In this document: piece after piece, positions 1-7,916 of the stretch
Numbering within the stretch: position 1 is the first letter of the stretch
How the letters are laid out: every line of letters starts with the position of its first letter
Source of the DNA: Chitinophaga pinensis
GTDB lineage: Bacteria > Bacteroidota > Bacteroidia > Chitinophagales > CAMDFR01
Assembly: GCA_945872405.1 (NCBI GenBank)
Contig: CAMBZT010000016.1
Coordinates: 1-39,836, forward strand
Direction of reading: 5' to 3'
DNA length: 39,836 nucleotides
The notes under the pieces: model-generated
Databases searched by the model: none
The model's input: the letters and a program-made list of their open reading frames with translations, nothing else
Told to the model about the DNA's origin: nothing
Translations under genes and position numbers: made by a program

Positions 1-221
1 GGGTTGGATTCAATGATTTCAAATCCTGAAAACGAATCCTTATAGGAGGGGAACAATACATAGCCACCTTTGTAAGAAGCAGAAATTTTCATGTTTAGAT
101 AGTCGCCAATAAACACAGTGTCTTTATCAAAAGAAATTTTAACTTCGGCAACTTGTGCATTTATTAACTTCGCCGACAGCAATAATATAAAAACAATAAA
201 TAGTAGAATCCCTTTTTTCAT
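1..221 (-). CDS. BatD-like secreted protein, N-terminal part (runs off the window)
   Basis: Only the first 73 codons are present; the gene continues beyond base 1. It starts at ATG 221-219. The N-terminus is a signal peptide: MKK, a hydrophobic core of about 15 residues, and a likely cleavage after INA (about residue 22). The mature part begins VAEVKISFDKDTVFIGDYLN and goes on through a short beta-rich segment to FEIIESN. This resembles the start of the BatD/oxygen-tolerance-type periplasmic proteins that follow DUF58 genes in Bacteroidota. The start lies 9 nt beyond the DUF58 stop, so the two are probably co-transcribed with moxR. The family call rests on that short match plus gene order; the export signal itself is clear. 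Confidence 0.6.
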   Translation of the reverse strand, partial: MKKGILLFIVFILLLSAKLINAQVAEVKISFDKDTVFIGDYLNMKISASYKGGYVLFPSYKDSFSGFEIIESN

Positions 222-230
222 CTCCGATTG

Positions 231-1106
231 TTATCTTCTAGAACCCCTTTGACTAAAGAGATTCATTAATGTTTGAATGTAATTGTCGGTAGTTGATATT
301 GACCTAAACTCCGCGCCAGACTTAACAAAAATGCTCTTGTTTTCGTCAACATGTTTTAAAAAACCCGCGTTCACTTTTTTTCTTAATTCACTATTTGAAG
401 TATTTATCCATATTAGTTTATCGGTTTCGGCGTCTTTGATTTGCATCAAACCAACATCTGGCATGTTTTCTTCCATGTCGTCATAAATGTGAAGACCAAT
501 AATATCGTGCCTTTTTTTAGCAATTACCAAGGCGTCCTTGTATTCTGCACTCATAAAATCGCTCAAAATAAAGGCAATGCTTCTTTTTTTATTGATGTTA
601 TTGAAATGTTTTAATGCTAGAGCAAGATTTGTTCCATTAGAAGTTGGCTCGGTATTAATTAGCTCTCTAATGATTCTTAGAATGTGTGACTTTCCTTTTT
701 TAGGGGGTATAAATTTTTCAATTTTATCACTAAAAAACAATACGCCCACTTTGTCGTTATTTGTGGTGGCTGAAAAGGAAAGAACGGCAGCAATTTCAGT
801 AATCAAATCTGCCTTATATTTTAATTTGGAACCAAAGGCGCTAGACTTACTAATATCTACCAGCAACATAACCGTTAACTCACGTTCTTCTTCAAACACC
901 TTCACAAACGGACTATTAAATCGTGCTGTTACATTCCAATCAATATTTCTTACATCGTCACCATAACTGTATTCTCTTACTTCGCTAAACGACATTCCTC
1001 TCCCTTTGAAAGCACTATGATAGTTGCCTGAAAAAATTTGATTGGATAGTCCACGAGTTTTAATTTCTATCCTTCTTACTTTCTTTAGAAGTTCATTTGT
1101 TTCCAA
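231..1106 (-). CDS. DUF58 domain protein, MoxR partner
   Basis: 291 aa, no signal peptide, probably cytoplasmic. The DUF58 signature GDDVRNIDWNVTAR sits at residues 49-62. A von Willebrand A-like segment follows, with a MIDAS-type D-x-S-x-S at D84-S86-S88 (LLVDISKS). DUF58 proteins are encoded beside MoxR AAA+ ATPases and are thought to work with them in assembling or maturing envelope complexes; the substrate is unknown. Here it lies 30 nt downstream of moxR. The start is TTG at 1106-1104: no in-frame ATG exists before an upstream TAG, and the next Met (M38) would remove the conserved N-terminus (METNELLKKVRR, typical of the family). The family assignment is secure; the physiological role is inferred. 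Confidence 0.93.
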   Translation of the reverse strand: METNELLKKVRRIEIKTRGLSNQIFSGNYHSAFKGRGMSFSEVREYSYGDDVRNIDWNVTARFNSPFVKVFEEERELTVMLLVDISKSSAFGSKLKYKADLITEIAAVLSFSATTNNDKVGVLFFSDKIEKFIPPKKGKSHILRIIRELINTEPTSNGTNLALALKHFNNINKKRSIAFILSDFMSAEYKDALVIAKKRHDIIGLHIYDDMEENMPDVGLMQIKDAETDKLIWINTSNSELRKKVNAGFLKHVDENKSIFVKSGAEFRSISTTDNYIQTLMNLFSQRGSRR

Positions 1107-1136
1107 TATTGGCTGGATTAAAATATTCTATAATGA

Positions 1137-2153
1137 TTAAGGCACCTCTACCACGTTTAAGATGTCTGCAATGATTTGTTCTGTTGTAATATTTTCTGCT
1201 TCTGCTTCATAGCTCAATCCGATACGATGTCTCATTACATCATAACAAATAGCGCGAACGTCTTCAGGAATCACATAGCCCCTCCTTTTAAGAAAAGCAT
1301 ACGCCTTGGAAGCAAGCGCTAAATTAATGCTTGCTCTAGGAGAAGCGCCATAAGAAATCAATGGTTTTAATTTAGCAAGTTTATAATCTTCGGGTCTTCT
1401 GGTTGCAAAAACAATATCCAGAATATACTGTTCAATTTTTTCATCCATGTAAACTTGACGTACCAAATCCCTGGCCTTTAATATTTCTTTAGTATCACAA
1501 ACAGCACTTAATTGTTTTGCAATTTGAGAAACGTTTTGGCGCATAATGAGTCTCTCTTCTTCTTTTAGCGGGTAAGTAATCACCACTTTCAACATAAAGC
1601 GATCAACCTGTGCTTCAGGCAACGGATAGGTGCCTTCTTGTTCAATGGGGTTCATTGTTGCCATCACCAAGAAAGGCTCCTCTAGTTTGTAGGTCTCTGC
1701 CCCAATTGTGACTTGTTTTTCTTGCATAGCCTCCAATAAAGCACTTTGTACTTTTGCTGGTGCTCTATTTATTTCGTCTGCTAAAATGAAGTTGGCAAAA
1801 ACAGGACCTTTTTTAACCGAGAATTGATTTTCTTTCTGATTAAAAATAACCGTACCAACAATATCGGCAGGCAACAAGTCCGGGGTAAATTGTATTCTAC
1901 TAAACTTCGCGTTTATTGTGCTTGCCAACGATTTAATGGAAAGAGTCTTTGCAAGACCCGGAACACCCTCAAGTAAAATATGGCCATTAGCCAAGAGCGC
2001 TACCATTAATCTTTCAATCATGTGTTTTTGGCCTACTATGGTTTTTTCAATTTCAAGATGAATTAAATCGATAAAACCACTTTCTTTTTGAATCAAGTCG
2101 TTGATGGCTCTGATGTCGTTTACGGGAAGTATTGACTCACTTATTTCGGTCAT
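1137..2153 (-). CDS. moxR: MoxR-family AAA+ ATPase
   Basis: 338 aa, soluble. Walker A is GVPGLAKT at residues 63-70, with the Ala before Lys that MoxR proteins often have. Walker B is ILADE, ending at D126-E127. Sensor 1 is ATMNP near 165-169, and DRF near 184-186 is the arginine-finger region. The C-terminal lid contains SYGASPRAS. MoxR ATPases act as chaperone-like remodellers for VWA/DUF58 partners. This is the first gene of the leftward cluster moxR-DUF58-BatD-like. A -7-like box (TAGCTTTG on the minus strand, 2182-2175) lies 22 nt upstream of ATG 2153, without a good TTG partner. Bacteroidota carry several MoxR paralogues; I cannot say which subfamily this is. Confidence 0.93.
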   Translation of the reverse strand: MTEISESILPVNDIRAINDLIQKESGFIDLIHLEIEKTIVGQKHMIERLMVALLANGHILLEGVPGLAKTLSIKSLASTINAKFSRIQFTPDLLPADIVGTVIFNQKENQFSVKKGPVFANFILADEINRAPAKVQSALLEAMQEKQVTIGAETYKLEEPFLVMATMNPIEQEGTYPLPEAQVDRFMLKVVITYPLKEEERLIMRQNVSQIAKQLSAVCDTKEILKARDLVRQVYMDEKIEQYILDIVFATRRPEDYKLAKLKPLISYGASPRASINLALASKAYAFLKRRGYVIPEDVRAICYDVMRHRIGLSYEAEAENITTEQIIADILNVVEVP

Positions 2154-2221
2154 GTCAGTTTAAAATTTTATAAGCAAAGCTAATAAGAGAGGGCTTCTTG
2201 GGAGGTTAAAAATTGTTAAAC

Positions 2222-2260
2222 CAATAAAAAAGATGTTTATAAACATCAAAATTTTTATTG
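2222..2260. repeat. Nested inverted repeat with a perfect 16-bp palindrome
   Basis: GATGTTTATAAACATC at 2232-2247 is a perfect palindrome. Outer arms CAATAAAAA (2222-2230) and TTTTTATTG (2252-2260) are also exact reverse complements. Read on the minus strand the palindrome is followed by a TTTTTTATT run, which would suit a weak intrinsic terminator for transcription coming from 2401. It also lies 69-107 nt upstream of the moxR start, so it could be an operator. The symmetry is seen directly; the function is not. Confidence 0.6.
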
Positions 2261-2400
2261 TGAATTACTTTGCAATCTTAGTACCCGCTTTACCACCTAT
2301 GGTTTTGGGATTTGTTTGGTGTCACCCAAAAGTTTTAGAAACATTATAGATGAAAGAAACGGGTTTGATAGAGGAAAAATGAATAATGGGAACACGCCTA

Positions 2401-2547
2401 TTATGTTTGGTTTGTCTCTTTTCTTGGCGATAATGCGCTATCAAGATCGTTGTCAATTCCCTTAGCAAGTTTTTGTCAAGCAGATAAAAAAACGAACGAG
2501 GCTAACAAAAAAAAGATTAGGTGTTGCTTAGTTTTTTGACTTCTCAT
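2401..2547 (-). pseudogene. Small lipoprotein-like frame interrupted by TGA at the lipobox cysteine
   Basis: From ATG 2547-2545 the frame reads MRSQKTKQHL, a hydrophobic core FFLLASFVFLSA, then TGA (2478-2476), then QKLAKGIDNDLDSALSPRKE and four more codons to a TAA at 2403-2401: 49 codons including both stops. The first part is a textbook lipoprotein signal. The TGA occupies the codon where the lipobox (LSA-C) needs Cys (TGC/TGT), so one base change would restore a small lipoprotein of about 47 residues. This suggests a recently inactivated gene or a base error in the sequence. It lies in the 492-bp gap 2154-2645; apart from this frame and the palindrome at 2222-2260 I see nothing in that gap. 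Confidence 0.4.
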
Positions 2548-2645
2548 TTTAATAAATTTAATTGAATGATGATACTAATACGAGTGTAAAAAAGACATGT
2601 TTAATCTATGGAATTACAAAAAAACAACAAACTGCTTAACGGGAC

Positions 2646-3719
2646 TTATTTTAATCTACACTGCATAAACACAGGTTGGTGATCGCTATTTTTAAAATCT
2701 AAGGAAAGGCCTCGAGTCTCAATGGCCTCCACATTAGGCGATAGTAGATAAAAATCGATGAGGGTGGTAAAGGTTTTGTCGGCATCAAAAGCTAAATTAA
2801 GCTTCCTGTTGGTGGCGATAGTTTTGTCAAAAACCCAATTCCAATCAGAAGGCATAAAATCTTTTTTGATAGTGACTAATACGTCTTCAATCTCTGCTAA
2901 TTTAGCAAATGCATCCCATTGAAATCCTGGTGGACATTGGTTCCAGTCTCCTCCAACAACAATATAATTGCCCTTCTCGTACTCATTTAAGAGAAATGTT
3001 TTAAGGTACTCCATCTCTTGTTGTTTCATTGTGCCGTCATCGTAAGCTGAGTTATGAGTGTTCACCACGACCAAATCCTTCCCGTTTTTGAGAGAAAAGC
3101 GTGAAGCAAGGAAACATCTATCTAAATTAAACAAGCGCAAGGGCCAATCAAATTGTCCAGGAAACTGATAACGAACAACAGAAGTCGGGGCGTTTTTGCT
3201 GAAAGTGGCCAAACCGCTTTCAACATGTCCAATAGGGTCAAAGTATTTTTTAGGTACATACTTTACATTAAAGTTCAGAGCAAACGAGCCATAGTATTTA
3301 TCTGTTAGGTTTTGTATAGCATCAAATTCATTCACATAATAACTTCGTTTTGAGTGCTTGTCCACCTCTTGTAAAAGAATAAAGCTAGTAGACTTGTTCT
3401 CTATAATAGTCTTTTTAATGCCACTGAGGTATCTGCTAACATTTTCTTTTGTTGAACGAACCATGTTGCCACCATCATAAAAAAAATCAGCTTCCGCACC
3501 TAAACCAGCGTATCCAATATTCCAAGTCATAAATGTAAATACCGAATCGGAAACCACTTCAGATTCTTTAGTTGTTGGTGTAATAGGAATGACAATTTTT
3601 TCTTCTGGTTTCCAGTCGTTTAAAGAGCCATAGACTAAAACTCCGATAACATATAGACCAAAGATTAATAAAGGGCTAATCAACAATAGAATCATTTTGT
3701 ATGTTTTCTTTTTTTTCAT
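2646..3719 (-). CDS. Membrane-anchored endonuclease/exonuclease/phosphatase family protein
   Basis: 357 aa. One N-terminal membrane segment (about residues 9-30) after a lysine-rich start, then a linker of about 30 residues and an EEP (DNase I-like) fold from about 60 to the end. Catalytic motifs are in order: TWN with N67, LQEVD with metal ligand E118, VVNTHNS with H222, GGDWN with D258 and N260, and SDH at 345-347. The family includes nucleases, inositol-phosphate phosphatases and sphingomyelinases, and the substrate cannot be read from the sequence. The anchor predicts a catalytic domain on the outer side of the inner membrane. It is transcribed away from the paa operon; the 116-bp space upstream (3720-3835) is shared with the paa promoter. 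Confidence 0.85.
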   Translation of the reverse strand: MKKKKTYKMILLLISPLLIFGLYVIGVLVYGSLNDWKPEEKIVIPITPTTKESEVVSDSVFTFMTWNIGYAGLGAEADFFYDGGNMVRSTKENVSRYLSGIKKTIIENKSTSFILLQEVDKHSKRSYYVNEFDAIQNLTDKYYGSFALNFNVKYVPKKYFDPIGHVESGLATFSKNAPTSVVRYQFPGQFDWPLRLFNLDRCFLASRFSLKNGKDLVVVNTHNSAYDDGTMKQQEMEYLKTFLLNEYEKGNYIVVGGDWNQCPPGFQWDAFAKLAEIEDVLVTIKKDFMPSDWNWVFDKTIATNRKLNLAFDADKTFTTLIDFYLLSPNVEAIETRGLSLDFKNSDHQPVFMQCRLK

Positions 3720-3783
3720 AATGAAACCTTGTCCTCAAAAATACAATAAAATCAAGAAAGGAAAATATTTTTTAAATTAACCA

Positions 3784-3812
3784 TTGGATTTAAAAAAATG
3801 TTACTACCTTTA
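3784..3812 (+). promoter_or_regulatory. Candidate promoter of the tetR-paaABCD operon
   Basis: TTG at 3784-3786, an 18-nt spacer, then TACCTTTA at 3805-3812. This fits the Bacteroidota housekeeping pattern TTG-N17-23-TAnnTTTG with one mismatch (final A for G). The -7 box touches the first base of the TetR operator at 3812-3827, so a bound repressor would cover the transcription start. Assigned by pattern only. Confidence 0.5.
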
Positions 3813-3827
3813 CTAACGAACGTTAGT
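3812..3827. promoter_or_regulatory. TetR (PaaR-type) operator
   Basis: ACTAACG-AA-CGTTAGT: two exact 7-bp arms around a 2-bp centre, placed 8 nt before the tetR start codon and overlapping the predicted start of transcription. From memory, the operator reported for Thermus thermophilus PaaR, a TetR-family repressor released by phenylacetyl-CoA, is CNAACGNNCGTTNG. The core here, CTAACGAACGTTAG, fits that pattern at every fixed position. Autorepression of the operon, relieved by phenylacetyl-CoA, is the natural inference. I saw no second copy elsewhere in the window, including before the paaG-like gene. Confidence 0.8.
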
Positions 3828-3835
3828 TAAGAAAA

Positions 3836-4405
3836 ATGATTATAACAGACAGGAAGAAGCAAATTAGGCAAGTAGCACAAAACATGTTTCGTAGTAAGGG
3901 TTATGGAGCAAGTAGCATGCGTGACTTAGCAAAAGAGGTTGGTATTGAGGCGGCATCACTATATAATCACGTATCCAACAAGGAAGAAATTTTAAAAGAT
4001 ATATGTTTTCAGATTGCAGATGAGTTTTTTGAATCAATAAAAGAGATTGAACAAACCAAGGGGAAGCCAAAGCAAAAACTAGAAAAGGCAATAGAAAACC
4101 ATGTCATGGTGATAGCTAGAAATATTGATGCTTCAAGTGTTTTCTTTCACGAGTGGAAGCATTTAAGTGAGCCATTTCTCACCGACTTTAAGCATTTACG
4201 AAACAAATACGAAAAGACCTTTGTGAATTTAATAGAAGCAGGAATCGAACAAAAACAGTTTAGAAAAGCGGAAGTAAAAATTGTTGTCTTCACAATATTC
4301 TCAGCGCTTAACGCTACTTATGATTTGTATAAGCCAAATGGGAAGTTAACAGCAAAAATTATCGCAAAAGAAATTTCAAGTATTATTATTAACGGATTAA
4401 AATAA
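3836..4405 (+). CDS. TetR-family repressor of the paa operon (PaaR-like)
   Basis: 189 aa. An N-terminal TetR helix-turn-helix occupies about residues 10-56 ([19 protein letters not shown], then [20 protein letters not shown]); the rest is a helical ligand-binding domain of the TetR_C type. It is the first gene of the operon, 5 nt before paaA, and a palindromic operator lies 8 nt upstream of its ATG. This arrangement indicates an autoregulated repressor controlling paaABCD. The likely ligand is phenylacetyl-CoA or a related CoA ester. Position and operator are the evidence for the paa role; the protein alone only shows TetR. Confidence 0.9.
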   Translation: MIITDRKKQIRQVAQNMFRSKGYGASSMRDLAKEVGIEAASLYNHVSNKEEILKDICFQIADEFFESIKEIEQTKGKPKQKLEKAIENHVMVIARNIDASSVFFHEWKHLSEPFLTDFKHLRNKYEKTFVNLIEAGIEQKQFRKAEVKIVVFTIFSALNATYDLYKPNGKLTAKIIAKEISSIIINGLK

Positions 4406-4410
4406 TTAAG

Positions 4411-5400
4411 ATGTACGGAAATACATTTATGACAGCCGAGGAGGCAAAGCAAATGGATCAAACACAAGACAATCCTCAAAAATTAATTGCCTTCGAAGCA
4501 CGGATTGAAAGAGGAGAAAAAATTGAACCAGGCGATTGGATGCCAGTCGACTATCGAAAGCAATTGATTAGAATGATTGAGCAACACGCCCACTCTGAGA
4601 TTGTTGGAGCTCTTCCTGAAGGGACATGGATAACACGTTCGCCTGGCTTTAAAAGAAAGTTAGCACTCATCGCCAAAGTACAAGACGAAATAGGTCATGG
4701 ACAATTACTTTATAGTGCCTGTGAAACACTAGGAAAAACAAGAGAAGAAATGTTGGACGACTTATTAAGTGGTAAAAGCAAATACAGCAACGTGTTTAAT
4801 TATCCAGCAAAGACTTGGGCAGACATGGCAGTGATTGGGTTTTTAGTGGATGGTGCTGCTATAGTGAATCAAGTAATTAATTCGAAAGGCTCTTATGGTC
4901 CGTACTGTCGTGCATTAGAAAGAATTTGTTTCGAAGAATCATTCCACTTAAAACAGGGCCACGACAATTTTGTCTTCTTAGCTACCGGAACAAATGTGCA
5001 AAGAGAAATGGTTCAAGAAGCTTTGAATCGATGGTATATACCTTTGCTTCATTTCTTTGGTCCGTCAGACAAAACATCTGTTCATTCCGAAAAATTAATG
5101 AAATGGAAAATAAAATTGGCGACTAATGACGATATGAGAAACCAATTTCTAGATCAGTATGTGCCAAAAATTAGGGAAGTAGGATTGACATTGCCTGACG
5201 AAAAGTTGAAAAAAAATCTAGAAACTAACAAATGGGAATTTTCTGATCCAGATTGGGACGAGTTTTATAGAGTGGTAAATGGCGATGGACCTTGTAACAA
5301 AGAAAGACTGGAAGTGCGCAGATTCGCTGAAGAGCAAGGGAGATGGGTAAGACAAGCTTTAGTGAATCCCCAGGATAAATATGTAACACCATTTGCATAA
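4411..5400 (+). CDS. paaA: 1,2-phenylacetyl-CoA epoxidase, catalytic subunit PaaA
   Basis: 329 aa, close to the usual 310-330. PaaA is the diiron oxygenase subunit that epoxidises the ring of phenylacetyl-CoA, using O2 and electrons from PaaE. Ferritin-like carboxylate/histidine motifs are present: E63 in [12 protein letters not shown]93-x-x-H96 in DEIGHG, and E176-x-x-H179 in FEESFH. The C-terminal tail ([20 protein letters not shown]) is typical of the family. The gene lies 5 nt after tetR. An in-frame Met at residue 7 gives an alternative start; the ATG at 4411 fits the spacing to tetR. Confidence 0.96.
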   Translation: MYGNTFMTAEEAKQMDQTQDNPQKLIAFEARIERGEKIEPGDWMPVDYRKQLIRMIEQHAHSEIVGALPEGTWITRSPGFKRKLALIAKVQDEIGHGQLLYSACETLGKTREEMLDDLLSGKSKYSNVFNYPAKTWADMAVIGFLVDGAAIVNQVINSKGSYGPYCRALERICFEESFHLKQGHDNFVFLATGTNVQREMVQEALNRWYIPLLHFFGPSDKTSVHSEKLMKWKIKLATNDDMRNQFLDQYVPKIREVGLTLPDEKLKKNLETNKWEFSDPDWDEFYRVVNGDGPCNKERLEVRRFAEEQGRWVRQALVNPQDKYVTPFA

Positions 5401-5426
5401 GACTATTTAGATAAAAATACAACATT

Positions 5427-5795
5427 ATGAGTAACGAATCATTAGATCCAAGAATAAGAAGACTAGACCTCGAACATGTAAAAAATGGTGTACAACCAAC
5501 CAACTCACATTGGATAACATTTGAGGTTTTTCATCAAGAAAAGCGAGGTAGACAAGCGATTCACGTGGGAATCGTTCACGCCCCTTCTCCAGAAATCGCA
5601 CTTATGTTTGCAAAAGAACAATACGCAAGAAGAAAGAGTACTAGCAATCTATGGGTGGTAAAGAGTTCTGAGGTTTTTACTTTTGCTAGTGAAGATGAAG
5701 ATATTTTTGAAACGACACCAGATAAGACATTTCGGGAACCTGGTTTTTATAAGGTTCGAGACAGAATAGAAGCTTACAAAAACAAACATAGCTAA
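5427..5795 (+). CDS. paaB: 1,2-phenylacetyl-CoA epoxidase subunit PaaB
   Basis: 122 aa. PaaB is the small bridging subunit of the epoxidase complex. The family pattern is visible: WITFEVFHQEKRGRQAIHVG near residues 29-48, then HAPSPEIALMFAKEQYARR and NLWVVKSSEVF. It lies 26 nt after paaA and 18 nt before paaC. The N-terminal extension before WITFEVF is somewhat longer than in the enterobacterial protein, as is common in Bacteroidota. Confidence 0.95.
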   Translation: MSNESLDPRIRRLDLEHVKNGVQPTNSHWITFEVFHQEKRGRQAIHVGIVHAPSPEIALMFAKEQYARRKSTSNLWVVKSSEVFTFASEDEDIFETTPDKTFREPGFYKVRDRIEAYKNKHS

Positions 5796-5813
5796 ATTTT
5801 AAAAAGAAGAGCA

Positions 5814-6557
5814 ATGAAGAATTTAATTTTAAAAATGGCAGATGATGCATTAATTATTGGTCATAGAAATAGCGAGTGGACAGGTATTGGTCCTCTTCTA
5901 GAAGAAGATATTGCTTTTTCGTCAATGAGCCAAGATAAAATTGGTCATGCGTGGGCATTATACAGAATTTTAAATGAAGAGCTTGGAGGTGAAGACCCAG
6001 ATAAAGCGGCATTTAATCGATCTGTAAAAGACTTCACTTGTTGTCATTTGGTGGAATATCCGATTGGTGAATTTGATTTTAGCCTTGTGAGACATTTCTT
6101 AATGGATAAAGCAGAATTTCATCGATATGACTTATTGCTTCAATCTTCATTTTTACCACTTGTAAATTTAGCAAAAAAGGTGAAGGGAGAAATTAAATAT
6201 CATGTAATGCACGCAGATACATGGATGCAACAGTTGGCGAATGGCAATGAAGAGAGTAAAGCTCGAATTCAATCTGCATTAAACCTAGTCTACCCAATTG
6301 CATTTAGTTTATTTGAAAAGCAAGACGATGAGCAAGCAGTAATTGAGCAAAAAGTTTTTGTTGGAGAGGATGTTTTAAAAAGTATTTGGGTAGATGATAT
6401 TGCCAACCGAATCAAAGAATTTGGACTCACCATACCTTCAAGCATCGATTCCTCTGCTCACCTTGGGGGCCGAAAAGGGTACCATACAGACCATCTCGAA
6501 CCGCTGCTAAAAGAGATGACAGAAGTTTTTGCAATAGACCCTAATGCCGAGTGGTAA
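5814..6557 (+). CDS. paaC: 1,2-phenylacetyl-CoA epoxidase, structural subunit PaaC
   Basis: 247 aa, normal for the family. PaaC is the ferritin-like partner of PaaA; in characterised systems it holds no iron and stabilises the heterodimer. Family segments are EWTGIGPLLEEDIAFSS, the DKIGHA helix (Lys where PaaA has the metal-binding Glu, consistent with loss of the metal site), MHADTWMQQL and the C-terminal GGRKGYHTDHLEPLL. The gene lies between paaB and paaD in the usual order. Confidence 0.95.
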   Translation: MKNLILKMADDALIIGHRNSEWTGIGPLLEEDIAFSSMSQDKIGHAWALYRILNEELGGEDPDKAAFNRSVKDFTCCHLVEYPIGEFDFSLVRHFLMDKAEFHRYDLLLQSSFLPLVNLAKKVKGEIKYHVMHADTWMQQLANGNEESKARIQSALNLVYPIAFSLFEKQDDEQAVIEQKVFVGEDVLKSIWVDDIANRIKEFGLTIPSSIDSSAHLGGRKGYHTDHLEPLLKEMTEVFAIDPNAEW

Positions 6558-6588
6558 CTAACTAAAATCATTAATAAAAGGAAGCAAA

Positions 6589-7083
6589 ATGATTATTGAT
6601 ACAAACAAAGATGAAAAAATTTGGTTAGCCCTTAATGAAGTACAGGACCCAGAAATTCCTGTTTTGTCTTTGGTTGACTTAGGAATGATCTCAAAAGTAG
6701 ATTCTTCCAATGCCCATTCTGTAAAGGTATACATGACTCCTACCTTCACTGGCTGCCCCGCAATCAATATTATGAAAACAATGATTGTTTTGAAATTATT
6801 AGAGCATGGATTTGAGAATGCTGTAGTAATTATTGATACAGAAAATATTTGGAGCACTGACAAGATTTCTGAACTTGCAAAAGAAAAATTAAAAAAATTC
6901 GGAATTGCGGCGCCGAATAAAAAATCTTGTTTGGTAGAGATGTCAGACTTGAAAGACGTGCCATGCCCACATTGTGGAAGCAATTACACAACATTAAGAT
7001 CTCCTTTTGGTTCTACGCTTTGTAGAGCAATGCATTATTGTAACAATTGCAACCAAAGTTTTGAGCAGTTTAAGCCAATCTAA
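6589..7083 (+). CDS. paaD: Phenylacetate pathway protein PaaD (MIP18/DUF59 family)
   Basis: 164 aa. The N-terminal MIP18/DUF59 domain has VQDPEIPVLSLVDLGMI (about 18-34) and a TPTFTGCPAI loop, as in Fe-S/metal-cluster maturation proteins. The C-terminus is a four-Cys zinc-ribbon-like element (CPHCGS ... CNNCNQSFEQF), a standard PaaD feature. PaaD is needed for epoxidase activity, probably in metal-centre assembly. It lies 31 nt after paaC. The gene after it is not paaE; a separate promoter and an unrelated secreted protein follow. Confidence 0.94.
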   Translation: MIIDTNKDEKIWLALNEVQDPEIPVLSLVDLGMISKVDSSNAHSVKVYMTPTFTGCPAINIMKTMIVLKLLEHGFENAVVIIDTENIWSTDKISELAKEKLKKFGIAAPNKKSCLVEMSDLKDVPCPHCGSNYTTLRSPFGSTLCRAMHYCNNCNQSFEQFKPI

Positions 7084-7110
7084 ATATTTTGTTAAAAAAG
7101 CAATCTCTGG

Positions 7111-7141
7111 TTGTTTCTAATTACTTTGCGAGGTATATTTG
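7111..7141 (+). promoter_or_regulatory. Consensus Bacteroidota promoter for the PDZ/sorting-domain gene
   Basis: TTG at 7111-7113, a 20-nt spacer, and TATATTTG at 7134-7141, an exact match to TAnnTTTG. It lies 35 nt before ATG 7177 and separates this gene from the paa operon. It is the best promoter match I found in the window. Confidence 0.7.
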
Positions 7142-7176
7142 TTATATATTTAATCTCAAATAAAAATTAAAAGAAC

Positions 7177-7863
7177 ATGAAAAAGATAATTTTACTATCA
7201 ATTGGTTTATTTTTAGGTGCTGCCACAATCAATGCACAAGCGATTTCATCAGACTGCAAACAGACTTGTGAAATAACAAAAATAATTGAGGAAGGTCCGT
7301 TTTTGGGTGTGCAAATTATTAATGGCCCAAGAAACATGAATGCTCAAATTTTAAGAGTTATTGAAAACACTTCTGCCGAAAGAAACGGATTTATCGTGGG
7401 AGACATCATCACAAAAGTTGATGCAACAAGCATTCTTGATAATTTTCACCTAGTTTCTGTGATTGGAGAATATCAGCCAGGTGACAAAGTGGTAATCAAT
7501 TATATCCATGAGGGAATTGAAAGTTCAATGAAAGTTAAATTGGGAGCAAAAATTACTAGAGTGGTAACAGAACAAATTTGTTGCGACGAAGTAAAATCAG
7601 TAAATGGTTCTATAGATGAGCTATTGATTTATCCAAATCCAGCAACTAGCAATGTTACCTTAAAAACTAAAGAAGTGTTTAGTGGTAATGTAAACATTAT
7701 GGTTTATGATTTGCAAGGCAAAGAAGTATTTTCTTCTGCGGTGAAAAGTGAGGGTAGATTTAATCAGTCAATTGACGTTAGTTCATTATTAGCTGGTCAA
7801 TATTTTGTTAAGTTGAATAATGGAACAAGCAATTACACAGAAAAACTGTTTGTAACTAAGTAA
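7177..7863 (+). CDS. Secreted PDZ-domain protein with type IX sorting domain
   Basis: 228 aa. A signal peptide is followed by cleavage near INAQA (about residue 21). A single PDZ domain spans about residues 40-130: FLGVQI carboxylate-binding loop, then SAERNGFIVGDIITKVDA. A type A T9SS C-terminal sorting domain spans about 150-228: LLIYPNPATSN, VYDLQGKEVF, SSLLAGQYFVKL, ending KLFVTK. There is no protease domain, so this is a peptide-binding module exported through T9SS and probably anchored on the surface. Four cysteines (C27, C31 and an adjacent CC near 130) could form disulfides. It has its own promoter and a terminator, so it is monocistronic. The partner is unknown. Confidence 0.88.
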   Translation: MKKIILLSIGLFLGAATINAQAISSDCKQTCEITKIIEEGPFLGVQIINGPRNMNAQILRVIENTSAERNGFIVGDIITKVDATSILDNFHLVSVIGEYQPGDKVVINYIHEGIESSMKVKLGAKITRVVTEQICCDEVKSVNGSIDELLIYPNPATSNVTLKTKEVFSGNVNIMVYDLQGKEVFSSAVKSEGRFNQSIDVSSLLAGQYFVKLNNGTSNYTEKLFVTK

Positions 7864-7882
7864 TTTGTTTTAGTGAATTATA

Positions 7883-7913
7883 AAAAATGCCAGCAATTTT
7901 TGCTGGCATTTTT
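7883..7913 (+). terminator. Intrinsic terminator after the PDZ/sorting-domain gene
   Basis: Arms AAAAATGCCAGCAA (7883-7896) and TTGCTGGCATTTTT (7900-7913) are perfect complements with a 3-nt loop, ending in a T-run, 19 nt after the stop codon. It is symmetrical and could also stop transcription arriving from the right. Confidence 0.9.
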
Positions 7914-7916
7914 ATG

